A model generated the notes under the pieces. That model saw only the letters and a program-made list of their open reading frames with translations. It did no database searches and had not been told where the DNA came from. Below, piece after piece: positions 21,455 to 34,066 of a DNA stretch of 64,000 bases. Position 1 is the first letter of the stretch, and every line of letters begins with the position of its first letter. Source of the DNA: Mercurialis annua (Eukaryota; Streptophyta; Magnoliopsida; Malpighiales; Euphorbiaceae); the NCBI RefSeq assembly GCF_937616625.2, contig NC_065576.1, forward strand, positions 33,196,628 through 33,260,627. Reading direction: 5' to 3'. The translations under genes and the position numbers were made by a program.

Positions 21455-22085
21455 AACTGATAATAGACTGTTAGTAAACCATTAGTGAAATTGGTTCAGA
21501 TTAAGTTTTTGGTTTTTTGGTTCCAAAATTTTGGATTTAATTTCATATTTTCTTCCTCAAGTTAAAGCATCAGTTTTTTTCAAGTTCAACTCTATTTTGT
21601 TTTTAAATGGAAGAGTAAGGAAAATTTAAAGTACAAATAGTAGAGGTGCAAATAATGGAACTTGAACTATTTTTTAATGGTTTTTTAATCGTATTGTAGT
21701 CGTTAGCAAACCGATAGTAAAACGTTAGTACACTAATTAATTTTGTTAGTAAACCATTTAATAAACTGTTAGTGAATTAACTTAATTTTTTTAGTAACCC
21801 AATAATAAATTATTCGTAAATTTGTTTTATAAGTAAACCGATAGTAAATTAGTAGTAAACTTATTTTTATTGTAAAATAAAAGTAGTAAAATTGGAACTA
21901 ATTTAGTACATTTTTTATAATATTGTTGGTAAACTGATAGTAAATTAAGTAATTATTCATTTTAATATTTTATAATTTAAGAATATAAAATAGTAATTTG
22001 ATTTTTATGTAAACCGATAGTATATCATTAGTAAATTGTTAGTGAATTTATAGTAAACAAAGTAAATCATTAGTAAAAATGAAAC
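21455..22085. repeat. GTAAACCGATAGTAAA dispersed repeat array
   Basis: Roughly fifteen variants of TTAGTAAAC, CGATAGTAAA and CATTAGTAAA occur at irregular intervals. A smaller cluster of the same words is at about 16860-16890, on the other side of the MULE. Confidence 0.65.
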
Positions 22086-22089
22086 CATA

Positions 22090-23100
22090 TTTTTACAAAT
22101 GAAAATAAGTTATTTTATAATTAAATTTGCTTGTCAAAATAAACCATCATTTATAATTTGAAAATTCTACTCCAATGTACTTAGAATTTAAATTTTTACG
22201 CTTGTGCTTTTGTATTTTTATTTTAAATTTTGTTCCAACATATCTTTCTATAAAACAATTTCTAAAATGGAATTTGAAAACATTTTCTAAAAGCACAACT
22301 TTTTAAAATACTTTCAGACGGTTTCAAATGATTTTTATAAATGGATTTGGCATATCGATTTAAAAAATAATTTTCTACTAGAACTTCAAATATATTTTTA
22401 ATATAAAATTAAAAAGAGTATCTTAACGTCGGAAGAGAGCATAACATAGACTAAAAGGTAGAGGTAACTCAGTCCTCCATACGACTAAGCGGAGAATTGA
22501 TACTTTGAATTTTAGAAAACAAACCCACAAAAATCAGCTTATAAATTAACAAAAAAATGAAGAAATTATTTTTCACACACGATAAGAATAAAGTGAATCC
22601 AACAATTTCTAAAAATTAAAATCTCAAATAAGAGAAGTAAAAAAAATTAAGGTTTAGAAATAATTTTAATGGTACTATTTATTGAGCAGGAGACTAGTGT
22701 TTTTACCTAAAGAAGAGGAAAATATGGAAATCAATTGAAGCGATAGAATCAAAAGAGAAACAAAAAGTAGAGAAGAAATATGGGAAAGCAGACCTGATAC
22801 TACAAGAAATCGAAAGGAGAGGAAGACAGTGACATATAATAAAGATTGGGAGAGAAGAACATGTTGAAGCAGACTTGATAGTGCATAGGGGCACCACTTC
22901 TTTTCTCTATCTCGCTATATAGCCCCTTAATTCTAATAAAAAAAATCATGTCCGTGCCATGATGGATCTGCTTGATTTCGCGTCATTCAAAGAACGAAGA
23001 AAAATCATGTCCGTCCCATTTTTCATTCCAAGGTTATGTCTTTTATGGGATTAGGTGGAATTCTTTGATACAACGCAACCTAACAAAAATATGAAAAATT
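22090..23100. other. Non-coding stretch before the Tat remnant
   Basis: No gene is seen. AAAATCATGTCCGTGCCAT and AAAATCATGTCCGTCCCAT recur about 60 bases apart (near 22945 and 23002). The purine-rich part at 22700-22880 is compositionally like Tat-element sequence. Confidence 0.4.
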
Positions 23101-23101
23101 C

Positions 23102-24410
23102 GAGCTTATAAACCTCAAAGAAGAAGCAGAAGCGCTAACAATCGACGCCCCAACAAACTACTATGTGCAGGAAACAGATCCATGGATGGAGCCTATCTTG
23201 AAATACCTAGAGACGGGCGAGATACTAGAGGATAAATGAGAAGCAGAAAAACTCAAAAGGACAGCCAACATGTATGCAATCTACCAGGGACGTTATACCG
23301 AACGTCAGTTAGCCACCCATGGTCTAGGTGCGTGTCGAAAAGAGAAGGGAAGTATGTCCTAGGAAAAATACATGAAGGAATTTGCGAAGTTCGCGAAGGG
23401 CCAATCGTCATGACAAGAAAAGCATCCTTACAAGAATACTATTGGCCAATCATGGAGTCAAATGACAAACAATTGGTCAAAAAGTGCGACGGATGCCAGA
23501 AACATGGAGATAGGTCAAAAATACTCGCCCAAGAAACCAAGCTAGTGCACAGTCCCCGGCCATTTGCAACATGGGAAATAGACATTCTGAACCATTCCGA
23601 ACATTAAAGAACCAGAAAAAAATCATCTTCGTAGCTGTTGACCACTCTACCAAATGGGTAGAAGTAGAAGTCGTATCCACGAAATCCACAGCCAGGGAGG
23701 AGGAGTTCTTCTAGAGAGAAGTGGTTTGTCGATTCAGGATACCAAAGACACCGGTTTCGGATAACGGAAAACAGTTTGACAACTCCACATTCAGACACTT
23801 TTGTGAGAACCTGGGTATAGATGTAAAATTCACATCAGTAGCGCATCCACAAACCAACATAATGAAATAGGTCACAAACCAAACAATTTTCAAAGGACTG
23901 AAGAAAAGGCTAGACGGAGTAAAAGGCAACTGGGCGGAAGAACTACATAGTGTAATCTGGGCATACAAAACAACACCGAGAAAAGGAACGGGTGAAACTC
24001 CTTTCCGGCTAATATATAGAGTGGAAAGGTTTCATCCAGTAGAGGTAGGAATGCCTACGATGAGAACAAAACACTACAACAAAGAGACAAATGAAACGAC
24101 ATGCGGTTATCAAATGACAAGGTGGAAGAAAAAGACGTCTAGCAAATATACGAGCAAAAGCGTATCGAAACCAAGCGGCAAGATATCACAACAGTAGAGC
24201 ACAACCCCGAGAGTTCAAAGAGGGAAAGCTGGTCTTAGGAGATGCCGAAAAAGGCAAAGGAAATGCTGGTGTAGGCAAGCTCGAAAGCAATTGTGAAGGA
24301 CCATACAAGGTAACCAAGACAACCAATAGAGGAGCTTATCGCCTATAACCATTGAACGAGAAGAAATACGTAGATTTTGGAACGTAAAACATCTCAAAAT
24401 GTATCACGAA
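23102..24410 (+). pseudogene. Ty3/gypsy integrase, Tat lineage, inactivated
   Basis: The frame starts in the linker after RNase H (WMEPILKYLETGEI). It continues through the HHCC zinc finger region (KIHEGIC, then YYWPIM and KKCDGCQ) into the DDE core: WEIDI, VSDNGKQF and the region AHPQTN, LKKRLDGVKGNWAEELHSV, TTPRKGTGETPF. The zinc-finger region lacks its second histidine. The catalytic glutamate position is a TAG stop (NIMK, stop, VTN). Other damage includes a frameshift near 23335, a stop at about 23713 and frame loss beyond about 24110. Reverse transcriptase and RNase H are absent upstream. Integrases of this type insert reverse-transcribed element DNA into the nuclear genome; this copy cannot. 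Confidence 0.9.
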
Positions 24411-24469
24411 TGAATAAATTTCACAAAGCAATGTTTAACAGAAGCGAAGAAAACAAACTAATAAACAAA

Positions 24470-24660
24470 ATGTAAGGGAAACAATTCCCATAAGGGAACG
24501 ACCACGAAATTTTAGAAACATTTCTCATAAGGCAACAACCATAACAATTGAATAACATTTCTCAAAAGGCAACGACCATGACATTTGAGGAACATTTCTC
24601 AAAAGACAATGACCAAAATCATGGGAAACATTTCCCTCAAGGAAAGAAAACATAAGCAAA
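24470..24660. repeat. Short tandem repeats downstream of integrase
   Basis: Four imperfect units of about 45-50 bases contain AACATTTCTCA(T/A)AAGGCAAC and GACCATGACATT. Tandem repeats in this position are common in Tat/Ogre 3' regions. Confidence 0.65.
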
Positions 24661-24950
24661 ATGCAAAAGAAAAAAATGATTACAAAGTAAGCAAAACAAA
24701 GGACACAAAAGAAAAACAAAAAGAAGAAAAAAGTGCAAAATCCATTAAGTCAAGCAAAAAATGGCCACCAAACCTACAAAATAAAATATAAAAAAATTAT
24801 TACAAGGCTATCCCCCATTTGGGGTATCCAAAAAACAAACCCATCAGAAAAAAAAAGAACGGAGGAAGACTCGGGTGGCCAATTGTCGAAATAACTGAAG
24901 GAACGAGAGGAGCAGATACATGAATACTATCTGAAAGGGGCACAACTTGC

Positions 24951-25884
24951 TGTTAGTGATATGCACTAGGTCAATCATGTTTGACCATGTTTTGACTTTA
25001 TCATTTTATTATTTATTGATTGGCAGTTTTTATCATTTTATATTAATGATTAAAATACTTGAATGGTTAATTCATTCTAAGGTCATCGAGTATGTGACTT
25101 GATAGTAGAACCCTTAGGTTTAATAAAAGAATTATATACCATCTATCCCTAGTCTTAATAGAACATTGAGACTAGTATGATGTTGACTGATGATTATGTT
25201 TTACTAATCATGTATATGAGATATTAAGTCAAATCGTAGGTGCTATTTGAGAAATAAGGCACTGGATGACCCACTGTGAGAATACTACATAGATCACTGT
25301 CATAAGTAATTCTCATTACAGTTCTATTAGTATAATCCTTTGACCTTGAAATCATCATGGATTTCTACATAGCTATTTCATATTTTGATACAGTCTTACA
25401 TTATCTTTAACAGGATAATGGAATAGATTGTCATTGGATATGAAAGTAACTATGTGAGAAATGTGAGTGACTGAGAAGGAATTTGTCCCTCATTTATTTG
25501 AGTAAGATATCTATGGGCCCCTTGAAGAAGATAGACTGAAGAAAATGCATGGCCATGCTAATTGATAAGAAGTTATCATTTTCAGTCTACTTAGAGTCAA
25601 GAAACTAATGATTAAATGTTATAAGGATGACATAACTATGCCTTATATTCAATCTGGATATCGAGAGACAAAGGGATTAAAATATTATTGTAAATGGTTA
25701 AATTGGATTATCGATATTCATATAACTTGGGTAGTCATAATGTCTTGCTAGAGGCCACTTATGACTTGTGGGCTGAAATAGGGATTTCGAGCCTACTGCC
25801 AACGTTATATGAACCTACAGGGTCGCACACTAAGAACAGGCCCAAAACAGTTATGGGTTGTACAAGCCCAATGTGATTAAGTGA

Positions 25885-25937
<53 letters not shown>

Positions 25938-26319
25938 TTCGAATTTGTCTCAAACCCTAGTGTTATTTATCACTATAAATACTCATTAAGCAATTGGTTT
26001 GAGAATCACGAAATTCATCATTCACTAAATCACTAAAATTCGAAATTGCTTGTGAAGTAATAGTGCTAGCACACAAGCACTAGTTTTGGCTAAGGTCTGT
26101 TCGTGTGGATACTCGTAGAGGACGCGTTCTTTTGGAGGCGTTTCTGATCCGAGGCCAGGTATCACCAAAGTGAACCACCTCCTTCCTTCCTACATTGCTG
26201 TTGAATTCGACATACAAGTAAGTAATTGTTCTGTTTAATTCGAATTACATGGATCTTGGTTTGGGTTTTTAGATAAATTTTTGAAATTCCGCTGCGTTAT
26301 GAACCTATAAAACCCAACA
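24951..26319 (+). mobile_element. Solo LTR with CTTGC target duplication
   Basis: It starts TGTTAGTGATATGCAC and ends AAACCCAACA, with CTTGC on both sides (24946-24950, 26320-26324). It is 1369 bp with an (AT)n at 25888-25931. The surrounding Tat-element sequence continues across it. The inverted copy at 56653-58168 is nearly identical except for an indel of about 150 bp next to the AT tract, so both insertions are young. Superfamily cannot be set without internal sequence. Confidence 0.9.
25888..25931. repeat. (AT)n microsatellite
   Basis: An uninterrupted AT tract inside the solo LTR, at the site where the sister LTR has about 150 extra bases. Confidence 0.95.
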
Positions 26320-26324
26320 CTTGC

Positions 26325-28000
26325 TTCTGCTTATTCTCTGCCAACATATGCTGAGCCTCCTCCTTCAATATATTGGCATCAACAGCCAGAAAAGAAGTAT
26401 CTCAACCCGGATGAAGAGCCAAGTAATTGTCACCAATCGATTTATGATGCAGCCGCAACATCCGAGAGACAAGGAAGCAAGAATCATCTAAAATATCCTC
26501 TAAATCAGCATAATCAGTCTTAACATGACCCAACTCCGCACATAAAGAAACATTATCCCTTTGTTCAGCATCATGGTCAATAAGAGCAGTCTTGACTTGT
26601 GCAGAAGCAAACTTAAGATCCGCTTGCTCAGCCACCAACTCACACTCTTTTGCAATATAACTCTGCTAAGCGACACGAACCCCGTCAACAATATTGAGGA
26701 AACCCTGACAAATGGAGTCATAAAGATCGTTATCCTCCAAACGATGATAGGAAGAGGGAGGATTCATCATCCCAATAAAATCACGGATCTGGCAGAGAAC
26801 ACCTAAGTCGTTGCGACCCAGCCATAACGTAGGATCAAGTGAGAGCCATGATGAACGGATACACTAGGAACAACGACCACATCGTCTTCATTAGCCTTAG
26901 GAGAAGAAGAATAAGCAATTGAAGGTCCCTTGAAAGCTCTAAAAATGTTGGTCGAGCGAGGAGGACGAGAAACGAGCACCGAAGCAGAAGAAACCATAAC
27001 TATTAGGGTGGTCGATGAAGCTATAACAACAGGGGACTCCCTAAAAGAAGCAGGAGAAATGTTATCGCTCACCCCCAAAAGGGTAGATGAAGACACCAAA
27101 ATGAGAAAAGAAGGCGACCCAGATGAACGCTTATTTTTAGGAGGAAATTTGAACAGTCCTCCCAGACCATTTTTGTAAAACGGCCGAGATTCAGCAGAAG
27201 GAGGAGCGGAAACTCTAAAGGATTGACCTACACAAACCAATGCATTAGTAAAAACATACACAATCGGGAAAGTGAATACAAAAAGCCCAGAATAGGCAAA
27301 AAAATATACCAGCAGAAGAAACAACGGTTGCCGGGACAACCGCCGCAAGAGCGGCACGTCTCCATAGATAGTCACTAACATAGCCATCATATGACGTGGA
27401 TCGCTCGGCATAGACAACGCCGATATGCTTCATCAAATATTGTTCCTCTTTCGGAATTACCGGATGTTCCCTTGGATTGATATGTGAAGACTAGAGAGCG
27501 GTTCCGAAGGACAGGGAGGGATGAAAGATAAGACAATACTTACCTTTCCATTTTTTCAAAGAGTCCAGAATATTGTTAAAACATCTTCAACCCCGAACAA
27601 AAGCCTAGGATAATGAACGGCCAATCCTTACGGCGAAAGGGCGAATTCATCCAGTAGTGAAGACAAGCGATAGTTAGCCTTTCACCATGAAGATAATAAA
27701 GCGACTTAAGACATATAAAGTGATAGATGGAGTTGGGATGAAGTTGAGACAAAGCGATTCCCCAATATTCAAGGAAGCGGATTAATAGAGAGTCCTATGG
27801 GAAACAAAGACCGGTCAATAACCGCTCCTCAAAGATAAACGACTGACCAGGAATAGGACGAGCATTTGCAAATCGTCTATCCCCCAACAAAAACAAAAGA
27901 AAATCGGGAGGAATGCTATATGTCTCCCGTAGAAAAACTAATGATTTATGAGTCAGGGAACAAGGTCACTTCTTCAAAAAGATAACGAACTTTAGCCATG
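26325..28000 (-). pseudogene. Antisense ORF of a Tat element, putative gypsy-type transposon protein (PF04195-like), broken
   Basis: Tat and Ogre elements often carry a minus-strand gene between integrase and the 3' LTR. Here, at about 27940-27575, the minus strand reads RETYSIPPDFLLFLLGDRRF, then FEERLLTGLCFP, stop, and LLIRFLEYWGIALSQLHPNS followed by YLHGERLTIACLHYW. That pattern matches what I know of the 'putative gypsy type transposon' domain. One TAG interrupts it and a TAA closes it. A longer open frame follows (27417-26803) with serine/valine-rich, low-complexity content, then a coiled-coil-like frame (26638-26402). Splicing between blocks is possible. The product's function is unknown. 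Confidence 0.6.
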
Positions 28001-28239
28001 GTCAAAGAAGAAAGAATAAGAAAAATTCAAAAAAAATTAAAAAGAGAGAAGGAGAGTACGAAAGCAAAAAGTGAGAAAAAGGAGAGGTAATGAGAATAAA
28101 AAGAAATAAGGGAGCAATTTGGAAAATTTGGGATCAAAAAGGAAAACGAAATGGCGGCAAGGCACGAAAAGGTGCAAGACGCATTAATTGCAACATGACA
28201 AACTGTCAAACAGTCACAAAAAAAGAGAGAGGAGAAAGC

Positions 28240-28655
28240 TAACCGACGACCCGTCCACTAAACCATGCATGTTTCACAAAATAAACATAAATACCTACGC
28301 GAAACGGAAATGTAAGTGTGGGGGGGGGGAGGATTAATGATAGAATGTGATTTTCAATCCCACATCGCCTAGAAGGAATAACTCGCGACAATCCCCAATA
28401 AATAAGGCAGCACAAAGCCTTGTTAAATGATACACACATCTTTCATTAAATATCCTTATTCTAGCTCTTAATTATAACCCATTACTGAATTTAGCATCAG
28501 AGTGGACACGGGGCCCACACCCTTGATCCGACTCTTTTCCTCATCTCCGGAGCTATTGACCAACTATCCGATCCCTAGACCCTCGCAGAATTCCCCACAT
28601 CTATCACTACGTGTTATTTTTTTTTTATTCAAAGCATATTTTTATTACTCTCAAC
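28240..28655 (+). repeat. Tat-type LTR fragment
   Basis: It contains CAATCCCACATCGCCTAG and, near 28480-28525, ACTGAATTTAGCATCAGAGTG followed by GACACGGGGCCCACACCC, a block common near the 3' part of Tat-lineage LTRs. It follows the antisense ORF, as a 3' LTR should. It is cut by the hAT element at 28656. The start is not resolved; a run of nine G lies at 28320-28328. Confidence 0.45.
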
Positions 28656-29177
28656 TAGAGGTGGCAAATGGGTGGGTATTTATGGGGTTTAGATGGACAG
28701 GGTCATAAATGGATAACTCATTCATATATAACCCACAAATTATATAAGGGTACCCATGCCTACCACAATTTAACTCTAACCCACCCATCTACCCATTTAT
28801 AACTAAAATTACATTACAGATATGAAAATGTTGGCTCTTTTGTGTATAATAGCAAACCTAATAGGCTAATATATTTCAATTTTACAAAAAAATAATTAAA
28901 ATGAAACCAAAAATTAATAAAAATTATGAATAAATCAGGATTAATTCCATAAGAAATCACGACTTTTACATGAAATTTCATTTTAATCACGAGTTTCAAA
29001 AGTTTTTTTTTTGTCAGAAACCAAAGCAGCAACTATATTGCTAGGGCTATAAACAGCCAACCGAACACAAGAATTTAGATTTACAGCCTAAAGCAACCGC
29101 TAGACAACAGCCTGCAAGACAAGGCTAACAAAACAAACCCAAAGACCAAAAAATAGCAGAAACTCAGCAATACAAAT

Positions 29178-32100
29178 TTACTTAGCTTCCACAGCATTTT
29201 TAATATCTCTAAAAGACTGCTCAGGCTTGATAACTCTTTGGTTGAACGTAGTTTCATTCCTGGATCTCCAAATAGCATACACAGCAGCTGAAAAACTAAG
29301 TCTTCTTTTATTAGCTTTTATTGATCTCCCCTTTGCTCTTCTAACAAACCACCTCACTTCCCTCCTCAAGCAATAAGGCTGTCTTCTAATCTCAAGCCAG
29401 TCAAGCACTCTTTTCCATATATCGGCTGAAATCACACAATCAAAGAATAGGTGCTGGGCAGTTTCAGGATTAGACCTACATAAGCTGCAATTATCATCCT
29501 GGATTACATTCCACATCTTTAATTTGTCTTTGGTTAGCAGTCTCCTTCTGATAGCTACCCAGGAAACAAAGGAAAATCTAGGAATATGACCACCTGACCA
29601 AATCAGAGAGCTCCATTCCACTTTAGCTTTATCAGGGCAAAGATGTTTAAAAGCACTTTTGATGGAGAATTTACCATTAGCACCGGCCTTCCACTCAATC
29701 ACATCTTCTCTGTTGTTATCAATCTTGAAGTTTGCTTTAATATAATCCCAGGCATTAGAAGTATCTTCATCTATAGGATCAGGCAGCACCCAATTATTAT
29801 TCCTCCATAACTTCAACACTTTAGCATTTTTTGGGACTTCAGCATTCTGAATGGATACATCAGGGAATCTATCAACAATAGATTTTCCATCCGGCCAGGG
29901 GTCAAACCAGAACAGAAAATTTTCCCATTCCCAAGCTTATAATCAAATAGATCTACAACATTCTTTCTGTTATTAAGTAACTGTTTCCAATTCCATGAAC
30001 AGTCATTGAGTTTGGTTACCACCCAGAAGCTGAGCCTTTTCAGTCTGTTCACATTAACCCAATTTGCCCAAATAGAAGGTTTATGAGAAACAATGCCCCA
30101 TACATGCTTAGAAATAGCAGTCACATTCCAGTAATGGATGGACTTTATCCCTAACCCTCCTTGGTCCTTCCTTCTGCAAACATAATCCCATTTCACAAGC
30201 CCTCTTCTTTTAACAGTGTTAGCACCATGCCACAGATAGTTTCTACAAATATTTTCCACAGCAGCTATCGCAGCTTTGGGCAAAACAAAAATAGAACACC
30301 AAAAAACATTCATACTCCATAAAACAGAATTCACTAATTGCAATCTGCCTGCATAAGACAGAGACTTAGAGGATCAGCTGACAATCCTAGAAGATATTTT
30401 GTTAATCAAAGATAAACAATGGTCTTTAGACAACTTAGTGAAAATGAGAGGCAAACCCAAGTATCTCACAGGGAATTCCCCCTCTTGAAAGCCCAAAATG
30501 TTCAGCACTCTCCTCTTCTTCTCCTCACTAGCCCCATTAAAGAAAACAGAGCTTTTAGAAAGATTGGGCTTAAGACCAGAAGAATTAGAGAACAAGCAAA
30601 TAGACTCCTTAATAATACTAATAGAGTTATCACATCTCCACAAAAGATTAATAAGTCATCAGCAAAAAAAAGGTGATTTAGCTCTAACTCCTTGCAACCC
30701 TTATGAAAGACAAAGTTGGACACAGGCTTGGTATTCCTTTTCAAAATCCTGGTGAAATATTCCATACACAGGACAAATAAAAGGGGAGATATTGGATCAC
30801 CTTGTCTTAACCCTCTACCCCCAGGGAAGTACCCAACAGATTCACCATTTATCATAATAGAATACATAGGGGTTCTAATACAAGTCATAACAAGCATCAC
30901 AAACTTATTAGGAAAGTTAAACCCAATCAAGACCTCCTCAATAAAATCCCAACTAACTGAGTCATATGCTTTCTGGACATCAACCTTAATAGCAACTGAG
31001 TTACAGTTTTTCCTATGATAATTTCTAACAATTTCATGGGCATGGAGGATATTATCAGCAATATTCCTACCAGGGATTAAGGCAGACTGATTCTGACTAA
31101 TAATTCTACTAATCACATTAGCCAATCTATTAGACAGAATTTTAGAGATTACCTTATACAGGACATTGCAGCAAGCAATAGGTCTGAAATCTCCCACATC
31201 AATATGGATATCCTTTTTAGGGATAAGCACAATATTGGTAGCATTAATCTGTCTCAGCATCTTCCCATTTTGAAAGAACTCTTTAACAGCAGAACAAATA
31301 TTTTCCCCTACAATCCTCCAACTCTTTTTAAAAAAACAGCTGGTATACCCATCTGGCCCTGGAGCTTTTTCATCTTTAATAGAAAACATAACAGCTTTAA
31401 TCTCCTCAGAAGAGGTATTACAATCAAAACTCCTAAAGTCATCCTCATTCAGAGTAGGCCCTTCTCTGAGGATATCATAGTTAACATTACTTCTAGCCAA
31501 GGAAGCAGAGCCCAAGAACCTTCTGAAATGGCATAAAATGTCATTCTTTATACTCTCCATGTCACTACTATTAGATCCATTGCTAAAATTCAGATTGATA
31601 ATCTTAAGCTTGGATTGTCTCTGTTTAACACTCCTATGAAAGAACTTGTTGTTTGATCCCCCAATCTAATCCAGTTCATTCTAGACTTCTGTCTCATAAT
31701 GCTTTCCTCCCAGGCCATAAACTTCAGTAAAACTTTAGAACAAGCTTTTTCCTCATCATGCAGAATGGAGTTAAAAGGATCCAAGAGCATATCAACTTGT
31801 AACTTACTAATAATCTCTTTTACAGAAATAAATCTCTTGGATATATCACTATACTTCTTTTTGTTCAGGGCTCTAAGGTCAGCCTTAAGCCATTTCAGCT
31901 TCTGAGCAATTTGAAACATATTACTACCATTGCTCCTCCTACTCCAACCGACATCAACTAAGCTGATAAAAGCAGGATCATCACTCCAGATGTTAAAAAA
32001 TCTGAAAGGGGTCTTCCTTATATGGGTATTAGCCTTCATTTTTATCAATAAGGGACTGTGATCAGACACCCCTGGACTAAGAACATTAAGATAAGAATCT

Positions 32101-32738
32101 GGCCATTCATCCATCCATCTATCATTAACAAAGTCCCAATCTAACTTCCTCCAAATCCTTTCTTCACCTGTCTGGTTATTGCACCAAGTAAACTCATTAC
32201 CAATTCTTTTCAACTCTAAAAGATTAGCATTCCTAATTCCCTCCTTAAACTCCTCAGCAGCTTGATAGTCAATCTCATTACCGCCCAACCTATTATGGTC
32301 ATACATTACAGCATTGAAATCACCAGCTACAATCCAACTTCTATCCATATTCTCCCCTAACAACTTCAGATTCTCCCACAACTCAGTTCTATCTGAAACA
32401 ATATAAGAACCATATATAACAGAACACATCATCTCCTTATTATCCACCATCATCTTAACATGAATAACTTGTTTATGTATTATAATCTCATTCATCCTAA
32501 TATTCTCTTTATCATAGAGAATAAAAATCCTGCCCATACTGGAACAAGAGTAATTATTAATGATACCCCAATTCATTAACTTCTTACTAATATTATCCCA
32601 CACTTTATTAAACTGACTATCATTAACCCTGGATTCCACAATACCTACTAATTTCAAATTAAACTTACTAATCAGAGCAATCATCTCAGATTGTTTGAGA
32701 GGGCTATTAATCCCTCTAATGTCCCATATAAGAATCAT
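29178..32738 (-). pseudogene. LINE ORF2: AP-type endonuclease, reverse transcriptase, zf-RVT, frameshifted
   Basis: Endonuclease frame 32738-31590: WDIRGIN at residues 5-11, VAGDFNAV with GDFN at 139-142, and SDHSPL with SDH at 225-227. A frameshift near 31640 leads to the RT frame (31560-30502): KAPGPDGY, FRPIACCNVLYKVISK, KVDVQKAYDSVSW, GLRQGDPISPLLF and the catalytic FFADD at about 299-302. A second frameshift near 30645 leads to 30643-30374, ending in a TGA that replaces a Trp codon (RIVS, stop, SSKSLSYAGR). After a further shift near 29900 the frame 29819-29178 holds the zinc-finger zf-RVT domain (FSFVSWVAIRRRLLTKDKL, CSLCRSNPETAQHLFFDC). The intact enzyme nicks target DNA and primes reverse transcription there; this copy cannot make it. 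Confidence 0.93.
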
Positions 32739-34066
32739 CTATCAATATCGATCATCCTGGAGTTAAGCCTAACTTTCCTCCCTTCACCTATTGAACCATA
32801 TTTACTGCTGCTCCCACTGTTACCCAAATGAGACTGTAAAATCTCATTGCCATCTCCTATAAGATTCACCAAAGTCTTAAAAGAGTTGCTAGAACCTGGC
32901 TCCTTTCCCTTATCAATTTTGTTTTTAATACCCATACTCTGACTGTCATTAACCACAATTTTGTTTACCACTTCATCTAAAGCAGCAGGAACATTAGAAA
33001 TTCTGTTATCAGGCTTATCAATTATCACCTCATTCTCCTTATTCACTCCCTTCATTTCATTACTTCCTTCATTGCCTTTTTGAGTTGCAATTTTCCTGTA
33101 ATCCTGAGTGACTCTGCAATTAGCTTTAGAGTGGCCCATTCTGCAACATTTATCACATATGAGGGGTTTCCATTCATGATAAATTATATGTTTGAATACT
33201 ACACCATGTTCATCCTGCAGCTCCTCTTCAGGATAAGATCCAATAGCATCCATCTCCACCAGAATCCTAGCAAAGCCAAGCTTGGTACGATGAGATGTGC
33301 ACTGATCACAGTATAAAGGTTTCACACATAAACTACCAATCTTACTCAAAATGGAGGGAGTCCATAATTCCCAAGGGAGACCTGGAAGTTGGATCCATAT
33401 TAGGATAGATCTGATATCATTCGGATCCATAGACATACGAGGTTCCCACTTCTTCAACATCAGCGATCTCTGATCAAATGTATATGGCCCTGCCCCCAAT
33501 ACCTTGTTACAATCCTCCTCATTGTTAAACTCAAATAAGAACATAGATCCATTTATACGAGACACTTTTTTTAGCCCATACTTGTTCCAACGATTATTAA
33601 CAAATGCTTCGATCCTCTCTATTTTTGGATACAATCCAAATACACAATCCACCATAGCGTTCTTCCATCTATCCTCTTCTTTCGCTGTTTCTTTTGAGTT
33701 AAAACTCCCGAATTGTTTCCCATCTTTGACAGATGGAGGATCATACTTCAGCTCACTATCTGCACTTTTAGATCTATTATCAGTGAATAGTTCATTCCAC
33801 TTTCTGGCCGGAACTTGTTCCTTCAAACTAACTTCTTCACCATCCTTCACCTCCATCTCAATGTCACTACCATTAATGGATTCAGCTGTCTCATCACTCT
33901 GTTTCAACCCCGTCCCAGGAGATAGGGTTTTTGAATCTGGTTCCTTTGGAATTTCAATAACCTTCAACAGATCTGGTTTATTACCTAGCTGATTTGATTC
34001 AGTATTAGGTATCATAGTCACCGGAGCTTTAGAAACGGTTGCCTTCACCGACCTCTTCCTCGCCAT
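32735..34066 (-). CDS. LINE ORF1 protein (DUF4283 and CCHC zinc knuckle)
   Basis: An intact frame of 443 aa from the ATG at 34066 (MARKRSVKAT). The upstream in-frame ATG at 34159 lies outside the LINE boundary, so it is not the native start. The first 130 residues are polar and low-complexity. About 134-280 is a DUF4283-type domain (DCVFGLYPKIERIEAFVNNR, then LMLKKWEP and WIQLPGLPWELW). Residues 304-317 form a CX2CX4HX4C knuckle (CDKCCRMGHSKANC). By family knowledge it binds LINE RNA to form the ribonucleoprotein needed for retrotransposition. Its stop overlaps the ORF2 start (ATGA), suggesting coupled translation. Confidence 0.85.
   Translation of the reverse strand: MARKRSVKATVSKAPVTMIPNTESNQLGNKPDLLKVIEIPKEPDSKTLSPGTGLKQSDETAESINGSDIEMEVKDGEEVSLKEQVPARKWNELFTDNRSKSADSELKYDPPSVKDGKQFGSFNSKETAKEEDRWKNAMVDCVFGLYPKIERIEAFVNNRWNKYGLKKVSRINGSMFLFEFNNEEDCNKVLGAGPYTFDQRSLMLKKWEPRMSMDPNDIRSILIWIQLPGLPWELWTPSILSKIGSLCVKPLYCDQCTSHRTKLGFARILVEMDAIGSYPEEELQDEHGVVFKHIIYHEWKPLICDKCCRMGHSKANCRVTQDYRKIATQKGNEGSNEMKGVNKENEVIIDKPDNRISNVPAALDEVVNKIVVNDSQSMGIKNKIDKGKEPGSSNSFKTLVNLIGDGNEILQSHLGNSGSSSKYGSIGEGRKVRLNSRMIDIDR

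Noticed and set aside
25694..25876. 60-aa ORF conserved at 57243-57425
   Set aside because: Similarity follows from two nearly identical young LTR copies; no start context, domain or codon signature supports a protein.
30419..31905. Plus-strand ORFs over the LINE
   Set aside because: Shadows of the minus-strand reverse transcriptase and endonuclease frames.
33080..33992. Plus-strand ORFs over LINE ORF1
   Set aside because: Shadows of the intact minus-strand ORF1.
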